This document shows, piece after piece, positions 8,565 to 16,282 of a stretch of 64,000 nt of DNA. This DNA is from Butyrivibrio fibrisolvens (lineage in GTDB: Bacteria > Bacillota > Clostridia > Lachnospirales > Lachnospiraceae), in contig NZ_CP065800.1 in assembly GCF_023206215.1 (NCBI RefSeq), positions 2,604,001-2,668,000 on the forward strand, in the 5' to 3' direction. The stretch's first letter is position 1. Each line of letters starts with the position of its first letter. The notes below the pieces were generated by a model. That model had not been told where the DNA came from, ran no database searches, and worked only from the letters and a program-made list of their open reading frames with translations. Both the position numbers and the translations under genes were made by a program.

Positions 8565-8594
8565 TCTGTATACATCGAATTTTGTTGATCACAT
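8559..8594 (+). other. Small hairpin across the permease stop codon
   Basis: ATGTGATC (8559-8566) pairs with GATCACAT (8587-8594). The stem includes the stop codon and has no T tract. It may tune expression between the permease and the DUF4340 gene. Confidence 0.3.
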
Positions 8595-8627
8595 CTGTAT
8601 GATCTAATATATGGAACGAGGCACGTT

Positions 8628-9593
8628 ATGAAAAAACAAAAGACACAGCTTATAATAATCCTTGTGGTACTGGCTGTAATGGTTGCTTCTTACTTCGCGC
8701 TTTCTGCTCATAATAAGAAAGTTGTAGAAGATGAAGCAACAGACGATTACACATTACTTACATTGGATACAACTAAGATATCAGAAATAAAAGTTACAAA
8801 GACAACCAAAACAGAAGTTACAAATGAAGCGGATTCTGCAGCAGATGGAACATCTGCCAATGATGCAGGTGCAGAAGCTTCTAACACAGAAGATACTTCA
8901 TCAAGCGCTGCTGCAGGAGATGGCGCAGATACTACAGCGTCAGAAGCACTTACTGCTGATGTAGCTGCAACTACAGATGCAGCTGCAGAAGGAACTTCCG
9001 CAGAAGAAACTTCTGCAGAAGGGACTTCTGCTGCAGAGCCTGTATATGAATACTCATCAGAAGTTGCATATGACCTTGTGCTTGAGAATGGAGCATGGTA
9101 TCTTGCTTCAGATAAGTCGCTGGAGGTAGATCAGGACAGCGTAGCTTCTCTTATCTCAAAAGTAGCTACTGTAACATCCAACAAAGAGATAGCAGGAGTA
9201 ACAGATTTCGCCCAGTACGGACTTGATCATCCATCTCTATCTATTGAAATAACATTAAATGATGGAACCAAGACTAATATCTATGTGGGCGATTATAACT
9301 CAGTATCAAGCCTCTATTATGCTAGGATAGGCGATTCTGCTAATGTATATATGATCACTGCAACTCTTAGTACATCATTTGGCGTAGAAGGATCATCTTT
9401 TGAAATAGTTGACTCATCTGCAAGCACAGTAGAGACAAGTGCAGGGATCACAGGAGTAGATATAGATGCAAGTGCAGCATCATCAGCAGCTGCAGCACAG
9501 TCTTCTCAGAATGCATCAACTAAGGCTTCTGAAGGCGATTCAACATCCGCATCTACTGACAATACTACAGAGTCAGCTGTAGTAGCAGAGTGA
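8628..9593 (+). CDS. DUF4340 domain protein, third gene of the Gld-type ABC operon
   Basis: A 321-residue protein with one N-terminal membrane anchor (residues 8-26) and no lipobox, so most of it is outside the membrane. The DUF4340 pattern is seen around EYSSEVAYDLVLENGAWYL, the HPSLSIEITLNDG segment and the YVGDYNS strand. Two low-complexity stretches rich in Ala, Ser, Thr and Glu (about residues 62-140 and 275-321) flank or interrupt the domain. The first carries a 15-base tandem repeat coding TSAEG/TSAEE. DUF4340 proteins often sit beside GldA/GldFG genes, which fits. A strong terminator follows at 9709-9752. Confidence 0.8.
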   Translation: MKKQKTQLIIILVVLAVMVASYFALSAHNKKVVEDEATDDYTLLTLDTTKISEIKVTKTTKTEVTNEADSAADGTSANDAGAEASNTEDTSSSAAAGDGADTTASEALTADVAATTDAAAEGTSAEETSAEGTSAAEPVYEYSSEVAYDLVLENGAWYLASDKSLEVDQDSVASLISKVATVTSNKEIAGVTDFAQYGLDHPSLSIEITLNDGTKTNIYVGDYNSVSSLYYARIGDSANVYMITATLSTSFGVEGSSFEIVDSSASTVETSAGITGVDIDASAASSAAAAQSSQNASTKASEGDSTSASTDNTTESAVVAE

Positions 9594-9708
9594 TCTTTTT
9601 TATAGAAATATAGAAATATTACCGGCTGTCAGAAACATCATTAAAAAAGCTGTAATAACGCTAAAACACAACTATATAACAGAGCTCACGCGTTCAAAAA
9701 CATAAATA

Positions 9709-9752
9709 AACAGCCATCGAGAATTAGTAATAATTCTGCGATGGCTGTTTTG
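9709..9752 (+). terminator. Rho-independent terminator of the Gld-type operon
   Basis: AACAGCCATCG and the adjoining GAATTA pair with TAATTC and CGATGGCTGTT around a GTAA loop, with one small bulge. TTTT follows the stem. Confidence 0.8.
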
Positions 9753-9902
9753 CTTATATACTTATTTTAACCTAATAAAACACTGACTGAAAAAGGGCGA
9801 TGTATGTTTGGATAACGCGAAATAACGTGAAGGTTTGGTTGGTAATATTATGGAATATAGCTCCTATTGCAACAATGTACCTATTTATTTATAATGAATG
9901 TG

Positions 9903-9930
9903 TTGATTTTTTCGGGGGAAGCGTTATAAT
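9903..9930 (+). promoter_or_regulatory. Promoter of the FeoA-like gene
   Basis: TTGATT at 9903-9908 and TATAAT at 9925-9930 with a 16-base spacer. A short GCGC-TTAT-GCGC hairpin lies in the leader just downstream. Confidence 0.6.
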
Positions 9931-9984
9931 CAAAAATGCTTGCGCTTATGCGCGGCATAAAAAACGTAGCACGGAGGATTTCGC

Positions 9985-10200
9985 ATGAGTTTGTGCGAGG
10001 TTGAGAATAATGGTACTTATCGCATCACAAGTTTAAACCTTGAGGATGCTAACGGGGAGAGGCTTAAAAGCCTTGGCCTTAAGCAGGGCACCGAAGTCAA
10101 AGTTATCAGTAGGAAGAAACAAGGATCTCTTATTATAGAATCCTGCGGAAGGCAGATAGCTTTGTGCAAGAATTTCGCATCAGCTATAGATGTAGAGTAA
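9985..10200 (+). CDS. FeoA-like protein
   Basis: A 71-residue protein with the SH3-like FeoA fold pattern: YRITSLNLEDANGERLKSLG, then GTEVKVI and a closing strand pair. FeoA proteins bind the FeoB GTPase and support ferrous iron uptake. No feoB is next to it; gltX follows, so this is a stand-alone copy. It could also be a FeoA-domain protein with another partner. CGGAGG at 9972-9977 supports the ATG at 9985. Confidence 0.75.
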   Translation: MSLCEVENNGTYRITSLNLEDANGERLKSLGLKQGTEVKVISRKKQGSLIIESCGRQIALCKNFASAIDVE

Positions 10201-10212
10201 TCCGGTCGTCAC

Positions 10213-10241
10213 TAGGTGTCATAAGTTTTTTTGACCACCTA
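10213..10241 (+). other. Hairpin between feoA-like gene and gltX
   Basis: TAGGTG-TCA (10213-10221) pairs with TGACCACCTA (10232-10241), with one bulged base and a T-rich loop. It has no T tract after it. It may be a weak terminator or a leader element of gltX. Confidence 0.35.
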
Positions 10242-10269
10242 CATCATTATATGAAAGGACGTATTAGTA

Positions 10270-11724
10270 ATGGCTGCTAAGATCAGAACAAGATATGCAC
10301 CGAGCCCAACAGGACGTATGCATGTCGGCAATTTAAGAACTGCTCTTTATGAGTATTTAATCACAAAACACGAAGGCGGAGATTATATCCTCCGAATTGA
10401 AGATACAGATCAGGAACGTTTTGTTGAAGGTGCTACAGAACTTATTTATGATGCACTTAGAAAGACAGGACTTAAGCATGATGAAGGTCCGGATATCGGC
10501 GGTCCTGTAGGCCCTTATGTTCAATCTGAGCGTCAGGCATCAGGAATCTATCTTGATTATGCTAAACAGCTTATAGACAAGGGTGAGGCATATTATTGCT
10601 TCTGCACACCAGAAAGACTTGCGTCACTTAAGCAGGTTATCGATGGCAAGGAAGTTACAGTTTATGACAAGCACTGTCTCCACCTTTCCAAAGAGGAGAT
10701 AGAGAAGAACCTTGCAGAGGGAAAGCCCTACGTAATCCGTCAGAACAATCCTACAGAAGGTACTACAACCTTCCATGACGAGCTTTACGGCGATATCACA
10801 GTTGACAACAAAGAACTTGATGATATGATCCTTATCAAATCAGACGGGTTCCCGACATACAATTTTGCTAACGTTGTAGATGACCACCTTATGGGCATCA
10901 CACACGTTGTTCGTGGTAATGAGTATATTTCTTCCACTCCTAAGTACAACCGTCTCTATGAGGCATTTGGATGGGAGATTCCGAAGTATATTCACTGCCC
11001 GCTTATTACAGATGAAGATCACCACAAGCTTTCCAAACGTTCAGGACACAGCTCATTTGAAGATCTTCTTGAGCAGGGCTTCCTTGTAGAGGCTGTAGTT
11101 AACTTCATCGCACTTCTTGGATGGTCTCCTGAAGACAATGAAGAGATTCTTAGTCTTGATGAGCTTATTGAGAAGTTTGATTACCACCGCATTAATAAGT
11201 CCCCTTCAGTATTTGACTATACTAAGCTTAAGTGGATGAACGGTGAGTATTTAAAGCGTATGGATGATGACAAGTTCTATGAGCTTGTACTTCCTTACAT
11301 GAAGGAAGTTATCACAAAGGATGTTGATTTCCACAAGATCGCAGCTATGATCAAGACTCGTATCGAGATCTGGCCTGATATTGCAGGAATGATTGACTTC
11401 TTTGAGAAGGTTCCTGAATATGATAATGCAATCTACTACAACAAGAAGATGAAGACTGATGCGCAGACATCTCTTCCTGTACTCAAAGAGCTCCTTCCTC
11501 TTATCGAGAGCATTGATGACTATTCTAACGACAATCTCTTTGCTAAGATCAAAGAGTTCGTACAAGAGAAGGGTTATAAGAATGGTTATGTATTATGGCC
11601 TCTTAGAATCGCACTTTCCGGTAAGGAGCAGACACCTTGCGGCGGAACTGAGATCATGGAAGTTCTTGGCAAGGAAGAGTCCATAGCACGTATCAAAGCT
11701 GCTATAGCTAAGCTTGAAGCATAA
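10270..11724 (+). CDS. gltX: Glutamate--tRNA ligase
   Basis: A 484-residue class I aminoacyl-tRNA synthetase that charges tRNA-Glu. The HIGH motif appears as HVGN at residues 18-21 within [16 protein letters not shown]. The KMSKS motif appears as KLSKR at residues 253-257. Length and order match bacterial GluRS. An anticodon-binding region fills the C-terminal third. The ATG at 10270 has GAAAGGAC upstream. I see no T-box leader, so control by tRNA charging is not indicated. Confidence 0.97.
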   Translation: MAAKIRTRYAPSPTGRMHVGNLRTALYEYLITKHEGGDYILRIEDTDQERFVEGATELIYDALRKTGLKHDEGPDIGGPVGPYVQSERQASGIYLDYAKQLIDKGEAYYCFCTPERLASLKQVIDGKEVTVYDKHCLHLSKEEIEKNLAEGKPYVIRQNNPTEGTTTFHDELYGDITVDNKELDDMILIKSDGFPTYNFANVVDDHLMGITHVVRGNEYISSTPKYNRLYEAFGWEIPKYIHCPLITDEDHHKLSKRSGHSSFEDLLEQGFLVEAVVNFIALLGWSPEDNEEILSLDELIEKFDYHRINKSPSVFDYTKLKWMNGEYLKRMDDDKFYELVLPYMKEVITKDVDFHKIAAMIKTRIEIWPDIAGMIDFFEKVPEYDNAIYYNKKMKTDAQTSLPVLKELLPLIESIDDYSNDNLFAKIKEFVQEKGYKNGYVLWPLRIALSGKEQTPCGGTEIMEVLGKEESIARIKAAIAKLEA

Positions 11725-11763
11725 TTATCACATATTCTTGTTATTATAAGATCATATTATCTC

Positions 11764-11808
11764 GTAGATGTCGGCGTGAAGATGGTTCATTTTCAAGTCG
11801 ACGTCTAC
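11764..11808 (+). other. Hairpin downstream of gltX
   Basis: GTAGATGTCG (11764-11773) pairs with CGACGTCTAC (11799-11808) with one G-U or mismatch position. There is no T run, so its role as a terminator is uncertain. The rest of the 274-base gap is AT-rich and has two similar 16-17 base segments (AATCATRATTAGT) near 11869-11900. Confidence 0.4.
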
Positions 11809-11998
11809 GGATATCTTGAAAATTCAAATTTAATCTGTATTATTCTGATTATTCTGTTTACTAAAATCATAATTAGTTATAAATCATGATTAGTATAAAT
11901 CTGACCAGTTAATAATATCCCATCAGGATTCAAGAAATTATATGTTCTAAGTTCATCAAGAAATTAAAACAAGTAAAAAAGTTTTATGGAGGAAAATA

Positions 11999-13879
11999 AT
12001 GTCATTTGCAGGTCAAACTGTGGTGACCGGCAATCCCGCTCAGATCGACGCGATAACGCATATAAACGGTCCGGCCATGGTCCTGGCAGGTCCTGGGAGC
12101 GGTAAAACCTTTGTTATATCAGGACGTATCAAGTTCCTGATAGAGCAGGCAGGCGTCAGTCCAGATTCTATTTTAGTCATCACATTTACTAAGGCAGCTG
12201 CACTTGAGATGCAGCATCGCTTCTTTAAAGAAACATCCAGACAATATCCTGAAGTCCACTTTGGAACATTTCATTCTCTTTTCTATCATATGTTATGCCT
12301 GTCCAAACCGGGATATCACCCGAATTTACTAACTTCAAGAGATAAGAACAAAATAATAAAAGAGTGCCTTTTAAAGATAATAAAAAGTCATAAGGATGAA
12401 ATAAGACAAAAAGAGGATTATGCAGCTTTATCAGCAGATGATTATGCCGGCATCCTGTCGGAAATAGCAAGGATCAAGAATGATAACTGTAGTCCTTCGG
12501 AATGTAATAGGGACGTTCCTTACTGCGACTTTTTTGAAGAAATATACAATAGCTATATACAAAGCTGCAGTGATCTTGGTTTTATCGACTTTGAGGATAT
12601 GATCCTGGAGTGCTACAGGATGCTCGCTTGTAGCCCTGACATTCTGACAAAATGGCAAAAGAGCTTTAGATATGTTCTTATCGACGAGTATCAGGATATC
12701 AACAGGCTTCAGGAAAGTGTCATAAGGCTTCTTGTAAGGCAGCACCGGAACATATTCGTGGTAGGCGATGATGACCAGTCTATATACGGATTTAGGGGGT
12801 CAAGGCCTGAGATAATGCAGGAGTTTAGAGAAGTCTATGAAGATACAAAGCTTATAACTCTTGGGATTAACTACAGATCTGGAAGCGAAATAATCAAAAA
12901 TTCAGGACTTATCATAAGTCAGAACAAGGTTCGTTTTGATAAGTCTCAGGAGAGCGCAAGTGATGACAATCATGGCCTTTGCAAGGGCTTTGTATATGAT
13001 AATGCCAAAAGTGAGACCAAGGCTATAGCAGACAATATAGAAGCTGACGGCGATTATGATAACACTGCCGTATTATATAGAACCAATCTTGAAAGCGAGA
13101 TGATAGCGCTGGAACTATCATCAAGGGGGATTCCATATGTATCCTCATCGGCTGCTATTAGTATCTATGAGGATCCTTGTGTAAAGACTATTCTTTCTTA
13201 TCTTAAATATGCGGTTAATGGGCATAAGCGCGCAGATTTTTTTGCCATAATGAATTGTCCTCTTAGATATATCAAAAGAGATGCGGTCAGACATGAAAAT
13301 GTTATAGAAAGAGACCTTCTTGACTACTACAGAGCCAATCCTTCTATGAGGGAGACAGTGTCTAAGCTCTTCAGACAACTTGCTCTTGTAGAACGTATGA
13401 GATCAGCGCTTTCACTTAAATATATCATGAATGAGATGGGAGTATTGAAATTTCTTCTAAAGGATAAGTCCAAAAGCGATACAGACAGATTGAATGATAT
13501 CTTTGATAAGCTCATGCAGGATGCCTTCGCTTATCCGGATGCCAGTGAGTTTCTGCAAAAAGCAGATGAAGATATAGTAAGGGCACAGAAGGAGAGACAA
13601 AATAGAAAAGGAAAAAGTAATAAGGGTGTAAAGATAATGACGATGCATGCATCTAAAGGACTTGAGTTCGATACGGTGTATCTTCCGAGCTTGTGTGAAG
13701 GATCCATACCTAACAGGAAGTCTGTCATGCCGCATCAGATCGAGGAGGAGCGCCGTATGCTCTATGTAGGCATGACTAGAGCCAAAAAGCGCCTGTACCT
13801 AAGCTATATAAAAGGTGATGAAGACAATCCCCGAATGCCGTCCAGGTTTCTAAGACCTATTATGGACTTATTTAAGTAG
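11999..13879 (+). CDS. UvrD/Rep/PcrA-family ATP-dependent DNA helicase
   Basis: A 626-residue superfamily 1A 3'-5' helicase. Motifs in order: Walker A GPGSGKT (residues 31-37), ITFTKAAALEM (Ia), LIDEYQDIN (II), GDDDQSIYGFRG (III), INYRSG (IV), TMHASKGLEFDTVYLP (V) and EEERRMLYVGMTRA (VI). It is about 100 residues shorter than typical PcrA and lacks the usual C-terminal extension, so it may be a paralogue rather than the main PcrA. TGGAGG lies 7 bases before the ATG. It acts on DNA in repair or replication restart. Confidence 0.9.
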   Translation: MSFAGQTVVTGNPAQIDAITHINGPAMVLAGPGSGKTFVISGRIKFLIEQAGVSPDSILVITFTKAAALEMQHRFFKETSRQYPEVHFGTFHSLFYHMLCLSKPGYHPNLLTSRDKNKIIKECLLKIIKSHKDEIRQKEDYAALSADDYAGILSEIARIKNDNCSPSECNRDVPYCDFFEEIYNSYIQSCSDLGFIDFEDMILECYRMLACSPDILTKWQKSFRYVLIDEYQDINRLQESVIRLLVRQHRNIFVVGDDDQSIYGFRGSRPEIMQEFREVYEDTKLITLGINYRSGSEIIKNSGLIISQNKVRFDKSQESASDDNHGLCKGFVYDNAKSETKAIADNIEADGDYDNTAVLYRTNLESEMIALELSSRGIPYVSSSAAISIYEDPCVKTILSYLKYAVNGHKRADFFAIMNCPLRYIKRDAVRHENVIERDLLDYYRANPSMRETVSKLFRQLALVERMRSALSLKYIMNEMGVLKFLLKDKSKSDTDRLNDIFDKLMQDAFAYPDASEFLQKADEDIVRAQKERQNRKGKSNKGVKIMTMHASKGLEFDTVYLPSLCEGSIPNRKSVMPHQIEEERRMLYVGMTRAKKRLYLSYIKGDEDNPRMPSRFLRPIMDLFK

Positions 13880-13962
13880 AGTTACAAAATTAAAATATAT
13901 CTACTTCAGAATATTGGCGATAACACCGATATACTACTTAGCGGAAGTTGCAGTTGTCACCT

Positions 13963-13998
13963 GTTCATCATGCCTTTATTACAAATGAGCTGATGAAC
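13963..13998 (+). other. Hairpin between helicase and DUF4832 genes
   Basis: GTTCATCA (13963-13970) pairs with TGATGAAC (13991-13998), loop of 20 bases, no T tract. Low-confidence terminator or leader structure. Confidence 0.3.
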
Positions 13999-14072
13999 CG
14001 GAGCTTCTTTCGCCGCAGGATACAAGGATGTTGATTGGGCCTTAGGCAGGAAGCCGTGGCAAGGGTGCAACT

Positions 14073-15602
14073 ATGATCAAAGATATAATTACAAATATTA
14101 TTCTTATCGTGTTGATTATTCTGACTATTTTCGTTTTTATCATGCTATTTGGCAAGGATCTGGGCATCGTTATAGACATAGATGCTATCAAAGGGTCCAT
14201 TACCCAGTTGTTTGAAAAAGAAGAAGAGGAGCCCGAAGAGGCGAATGTTGCGGATACAGAGACTTCCGAAAGTTCTGAGGAAGAGACAGTAACTGTTGCT
14301 TCTATGTATGACAATACAATTACTATAGAGTATGAATTGTCTGATGAAGTGCTATACAATCCGCTGATGGGCTTTGCCCCTAATGCAGACAGTGATGAAG
14401 GCACTGATGTTAACATGGACAAGGTAAGGCTTGTCTATATTGAAGTCACCTGGGCCGAGTTTGAACCGGAACAAGGTATATATGACTTTGAAAAAATAGA
14501 AACGGACAATCATCTTCAGGAATGGAGAAATGCAGGTAAGAATGCAGTTCTCCGTTTTGTTTGTGATGTCCCTTCTGATGAAGATCACATGGATATACCG
14601 GACTGGGTCTATAAGATGACCAAGGATGGTAAAAAGTATGATATGTCCTATGGCAAGGGATATTGTCCCGATTATAGCAATGAAGACTTTATAGCTGCCC
14701 ATAACGAAGCGTTAAAGGCACTTGGAGAGTATTTTTCCAGGGATTCATTCGTAAGATATGTGGAGCTTGGAAGTCTGGGACATTGGGGAGAATGGCATAT
14801 TAACATTGATGAAGATGATGGTCTTCCTGTGATACCTGATGCGGATACAAGAACCATATATGTCAAGGCTTATGAAGACGCATTCCCTGATGCTAAGCTC
14901 CTTATGAGAAGACCTTTTGAAGAGCTTCCTGAAGGCGGAGGCGTTTTTAATGATATGACAGGATCTTACAAAGATACCAGCGAGTGGCTTACCTGGATAA
15001 ACGAAGGCGGCGTATATGAACAGACAGGAGAAGAAGACGCTCTTATCGCTGTACCTGATATATGGAAAACTGCTCCTGTAGGAGGCGAATTTACAAGCTC
15101 TATCCCTATGGAAGATATGCTGATAAGTCAGTATGCGACTACAAGCTCCCTTATAAGTGATAGCCATATGACCTTTATAGGACCTAAAGTTCCTGAAAGA
15201 GAAGATCTATCCGGCGCTGCATGGTTTAGGTGCGATGATATCATGAAGATGCTGGGTTACAGATATGCCGTTACTACTATGGAATATGGCGGTGATGATA
15301 CGCAGAGTGTTATAGGACTTAGAATCTCTAATGAAGCGCTGGCTCCTATTTATTGGGACTATCCTGTGTATCTATATCTAAAGGATGAGATGGGTAATAT
15401 AGAAAAATATAAAGTTGATATAGACCTTACAAAACTCTGTGGCGGTGAGTCAACCTATGTGATGACGACTATGCCGGTCAGTTTTGATTCTCTTTCGACC
15501 TATCAGATACTTTTGGGAATTGAGGATCCGCAGACGCAGCAGCCGGCTGTCTATATTGCCACAAATGCTGAAAGATCAGGGTATATGACGATCTTGAAAT
15601 GA
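14073..15602 (+). CDS. DUF4832 domain protein, membrane-anchored, glycosidase-like
   Basis: A 509-residue protein with an N-terminal membrane helix (about residues 6-27), an acidic Ser/Thr/Glu linker, and a large domain starting at YNPLMGFAPNAD. The segments VRLVYIEVTWAEFEPEQGIYDF, GKNAVLRFVCDVP and VELGSLGHWGEWHIN look like the beta/alpha strands of a glycoside-hydrolase-like barrel, and the C-terminal third matches DUF4832 (beta-sandwich). It is probably displayed outside the cell. The substrate is unknown. Spacing of 193 bases from the helicase and no clear promoter leave its transcription open. Only a weak AAGGGTG precedes the ATG. Confidence 0.75.
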   Translation: MIKDIITNIILIVLIILTIFVFIMLFGKDLGIVIDIDAIKGSITQLFEKEEEEPEEANVADTETSESSEEETVTVASMYDNTITIEYELSDEVLYNPLMGFAPNADSDEGTDVNMDKVRLVYIEVTWAEFEPEQGIYDFEKIETDNHLQEWRNAGKNAVLRFVCDVPSDEDHMDIPDWVYKMTKDGKKYDMSYGKGYCPDYSNEDFIAAHNEALKALGEYFSRDSFVRYVELGSLGHWGEWHINIDEDDGLPVIPDADTRTIYVKAYEDAFPDAKLLMRRPFEELPEGGGVFNDMTGSYKDTSEWLTWINEGGVYEQTGEEDALIAVPDIWKTAPVGGEFTSSIPMEDMLISQYATTSSLISDSHMTFIGPKVPEREDLSGAAWFRCDDIMKMLGYRYAVTTMEYGGDDTQSVIGLRISNEALAPIYWDYPVYLYLKDEMGNIEKYKVDIDLTKLCGGESTYVMTTMPVSFDSLSTYQILLGIEDPQTQQPAVYIATNAERSGYMTILK

Positions 15603-15607
15603 AATTT

Positions 15608-15636
15608 TTGACAGCTTTCTATACAATTAATATTAA
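15608..15636 (+). promoter_or_regulatory. Candidate promoter of the DUF1292 gene
   Basis: TTGACA at 15608-15613, a 17-base spacer and TATTAA at 15631-15636. The -35 box is perfect and the -10 box is weak. It starts just after the DUF4832 stop codon. Confidence 0.45.
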
Positions 15637-15785
15637 TAATTCTATGTCTTTTTTTCTCTATGTATGATATGATGAATATACATCGGCAGTGACTTACAGG
15701 GTTATTTTGCGCGACTATCATGGTCAATAGTCTTAAATTTTTAGGATATTGGTTTTGGTATAAATAGGGATAAGGAGGTGCATTT

Positions 15786-16145
15786 ATGCTGTTTTCAGAC
15801 ATAGCCATGAAAATTAATCAGAGAATAGAGAATGGCGAAGAAATCACAGTAGATCTGGATCTTGATGATGGCAGAAAAGTTACATGCGCTACGATGATCA
15901 TCCTTACAGTTAGTGAAAAGGATTACATTGTACTCCTTCCGCTTGATAAGAATGGTCAGAATACAGACGGTAATGTGTGGTTCTACAGATACATAAACAA
16001 CGGATCAGACGACGCTGAACTTGGATACATCAGTGATGATGCAGAGTACGAGAAAGTGTCCGAAGCTTTTGATGAGTATCTTGATGAAGCGGAATTTGAT
16101 GAGCTTGTCGATCTCGATGACAATGGCGAAGCTATAAGATCATAA
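15786..16145 (+). CDS. DUF1292 domain protein
   Basis: A 119-residue acidic cytoplasmic protein. The DUF1292 pattern is visible: a lipophilic strand set around EITVDLDLDDGRKVTCATMI, then YIVLLPLDKN, VWFYRYINN and a run of Asp/Glu to the end. The family is common in Firmicutes and its function is not known. AAGGAGG precedes the ATG by 8 bases. A strong terminator follows within 20 bases, so it is a single-gene unit. Confidence 0.8.
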   Translation: MLFSDIAMKINQRIENGEEITVDLDLDDGRKVTCATMIILTVSEKDYIVLLPLDKNGQNTDGNVWFYRYINNGSDDAELGYISDDAEYEKVSEAFDEYLDEAEFDELVDLDDNGEAIRS

Positions 16146-16159
16146 ATGCGGTAATATTG

Positions 16160-16188
16160 GCCGTCCGGGTTATCCGGGCGGCTTTTTT
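16160..16188 (+). terminator. Rho-independent terminator after DUF1292 gene
   Basis: GCCGTCCGG (16160-16168) pairs with CCGGGCGGC (16174-16182), one G-U pair, followed by six T. Confidence 0.9.
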
Positions 16189-16229
16189 GAACTTAGCTTT
16201 TATATGAAGCATACCTGACGGGATTTTTG

Positions 16230-16238
16230 TGGTATACT
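16230..16238 (+). promoter_or_regulatory. Candidate extended -10 promoter of the GH13-like gene
   Basis: TGG-TATACT matches an extended -10 element. No good -35 is seen at the usual distance. It lies 45 bases before the GH13-like start and after the upstream terminator. Confidence 0.4.
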
Positions 16239-16282
16239 ATGTTGGAATAATTATGAGCTAGATTAAGATAAGCTGAAATAAG

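Larger units (their letters stand above)
9594..9984. other. 391-base gap: terminator, then feoA promoter
   Basis: The first part holds the terminator of the ABC operon and the second part the feoA promoter. A 62-codon frame at 9800-9988 overlaps the promoter and ends over the feoA start; it has no ribosome-binding site and is not called. Confidence 0.6.

Noticed and set aside
9800..9988. 62-codon frame ending over the FeoA-like start codon
   Set aside because: It contains the feoA promoter, has no ribosome-binding site and shows no protein-like pattern.
10200..10270. T-box leader before gltX
   Set aside because: The leader is only 70 bases and lacks the T-box sequence and specifier stem.
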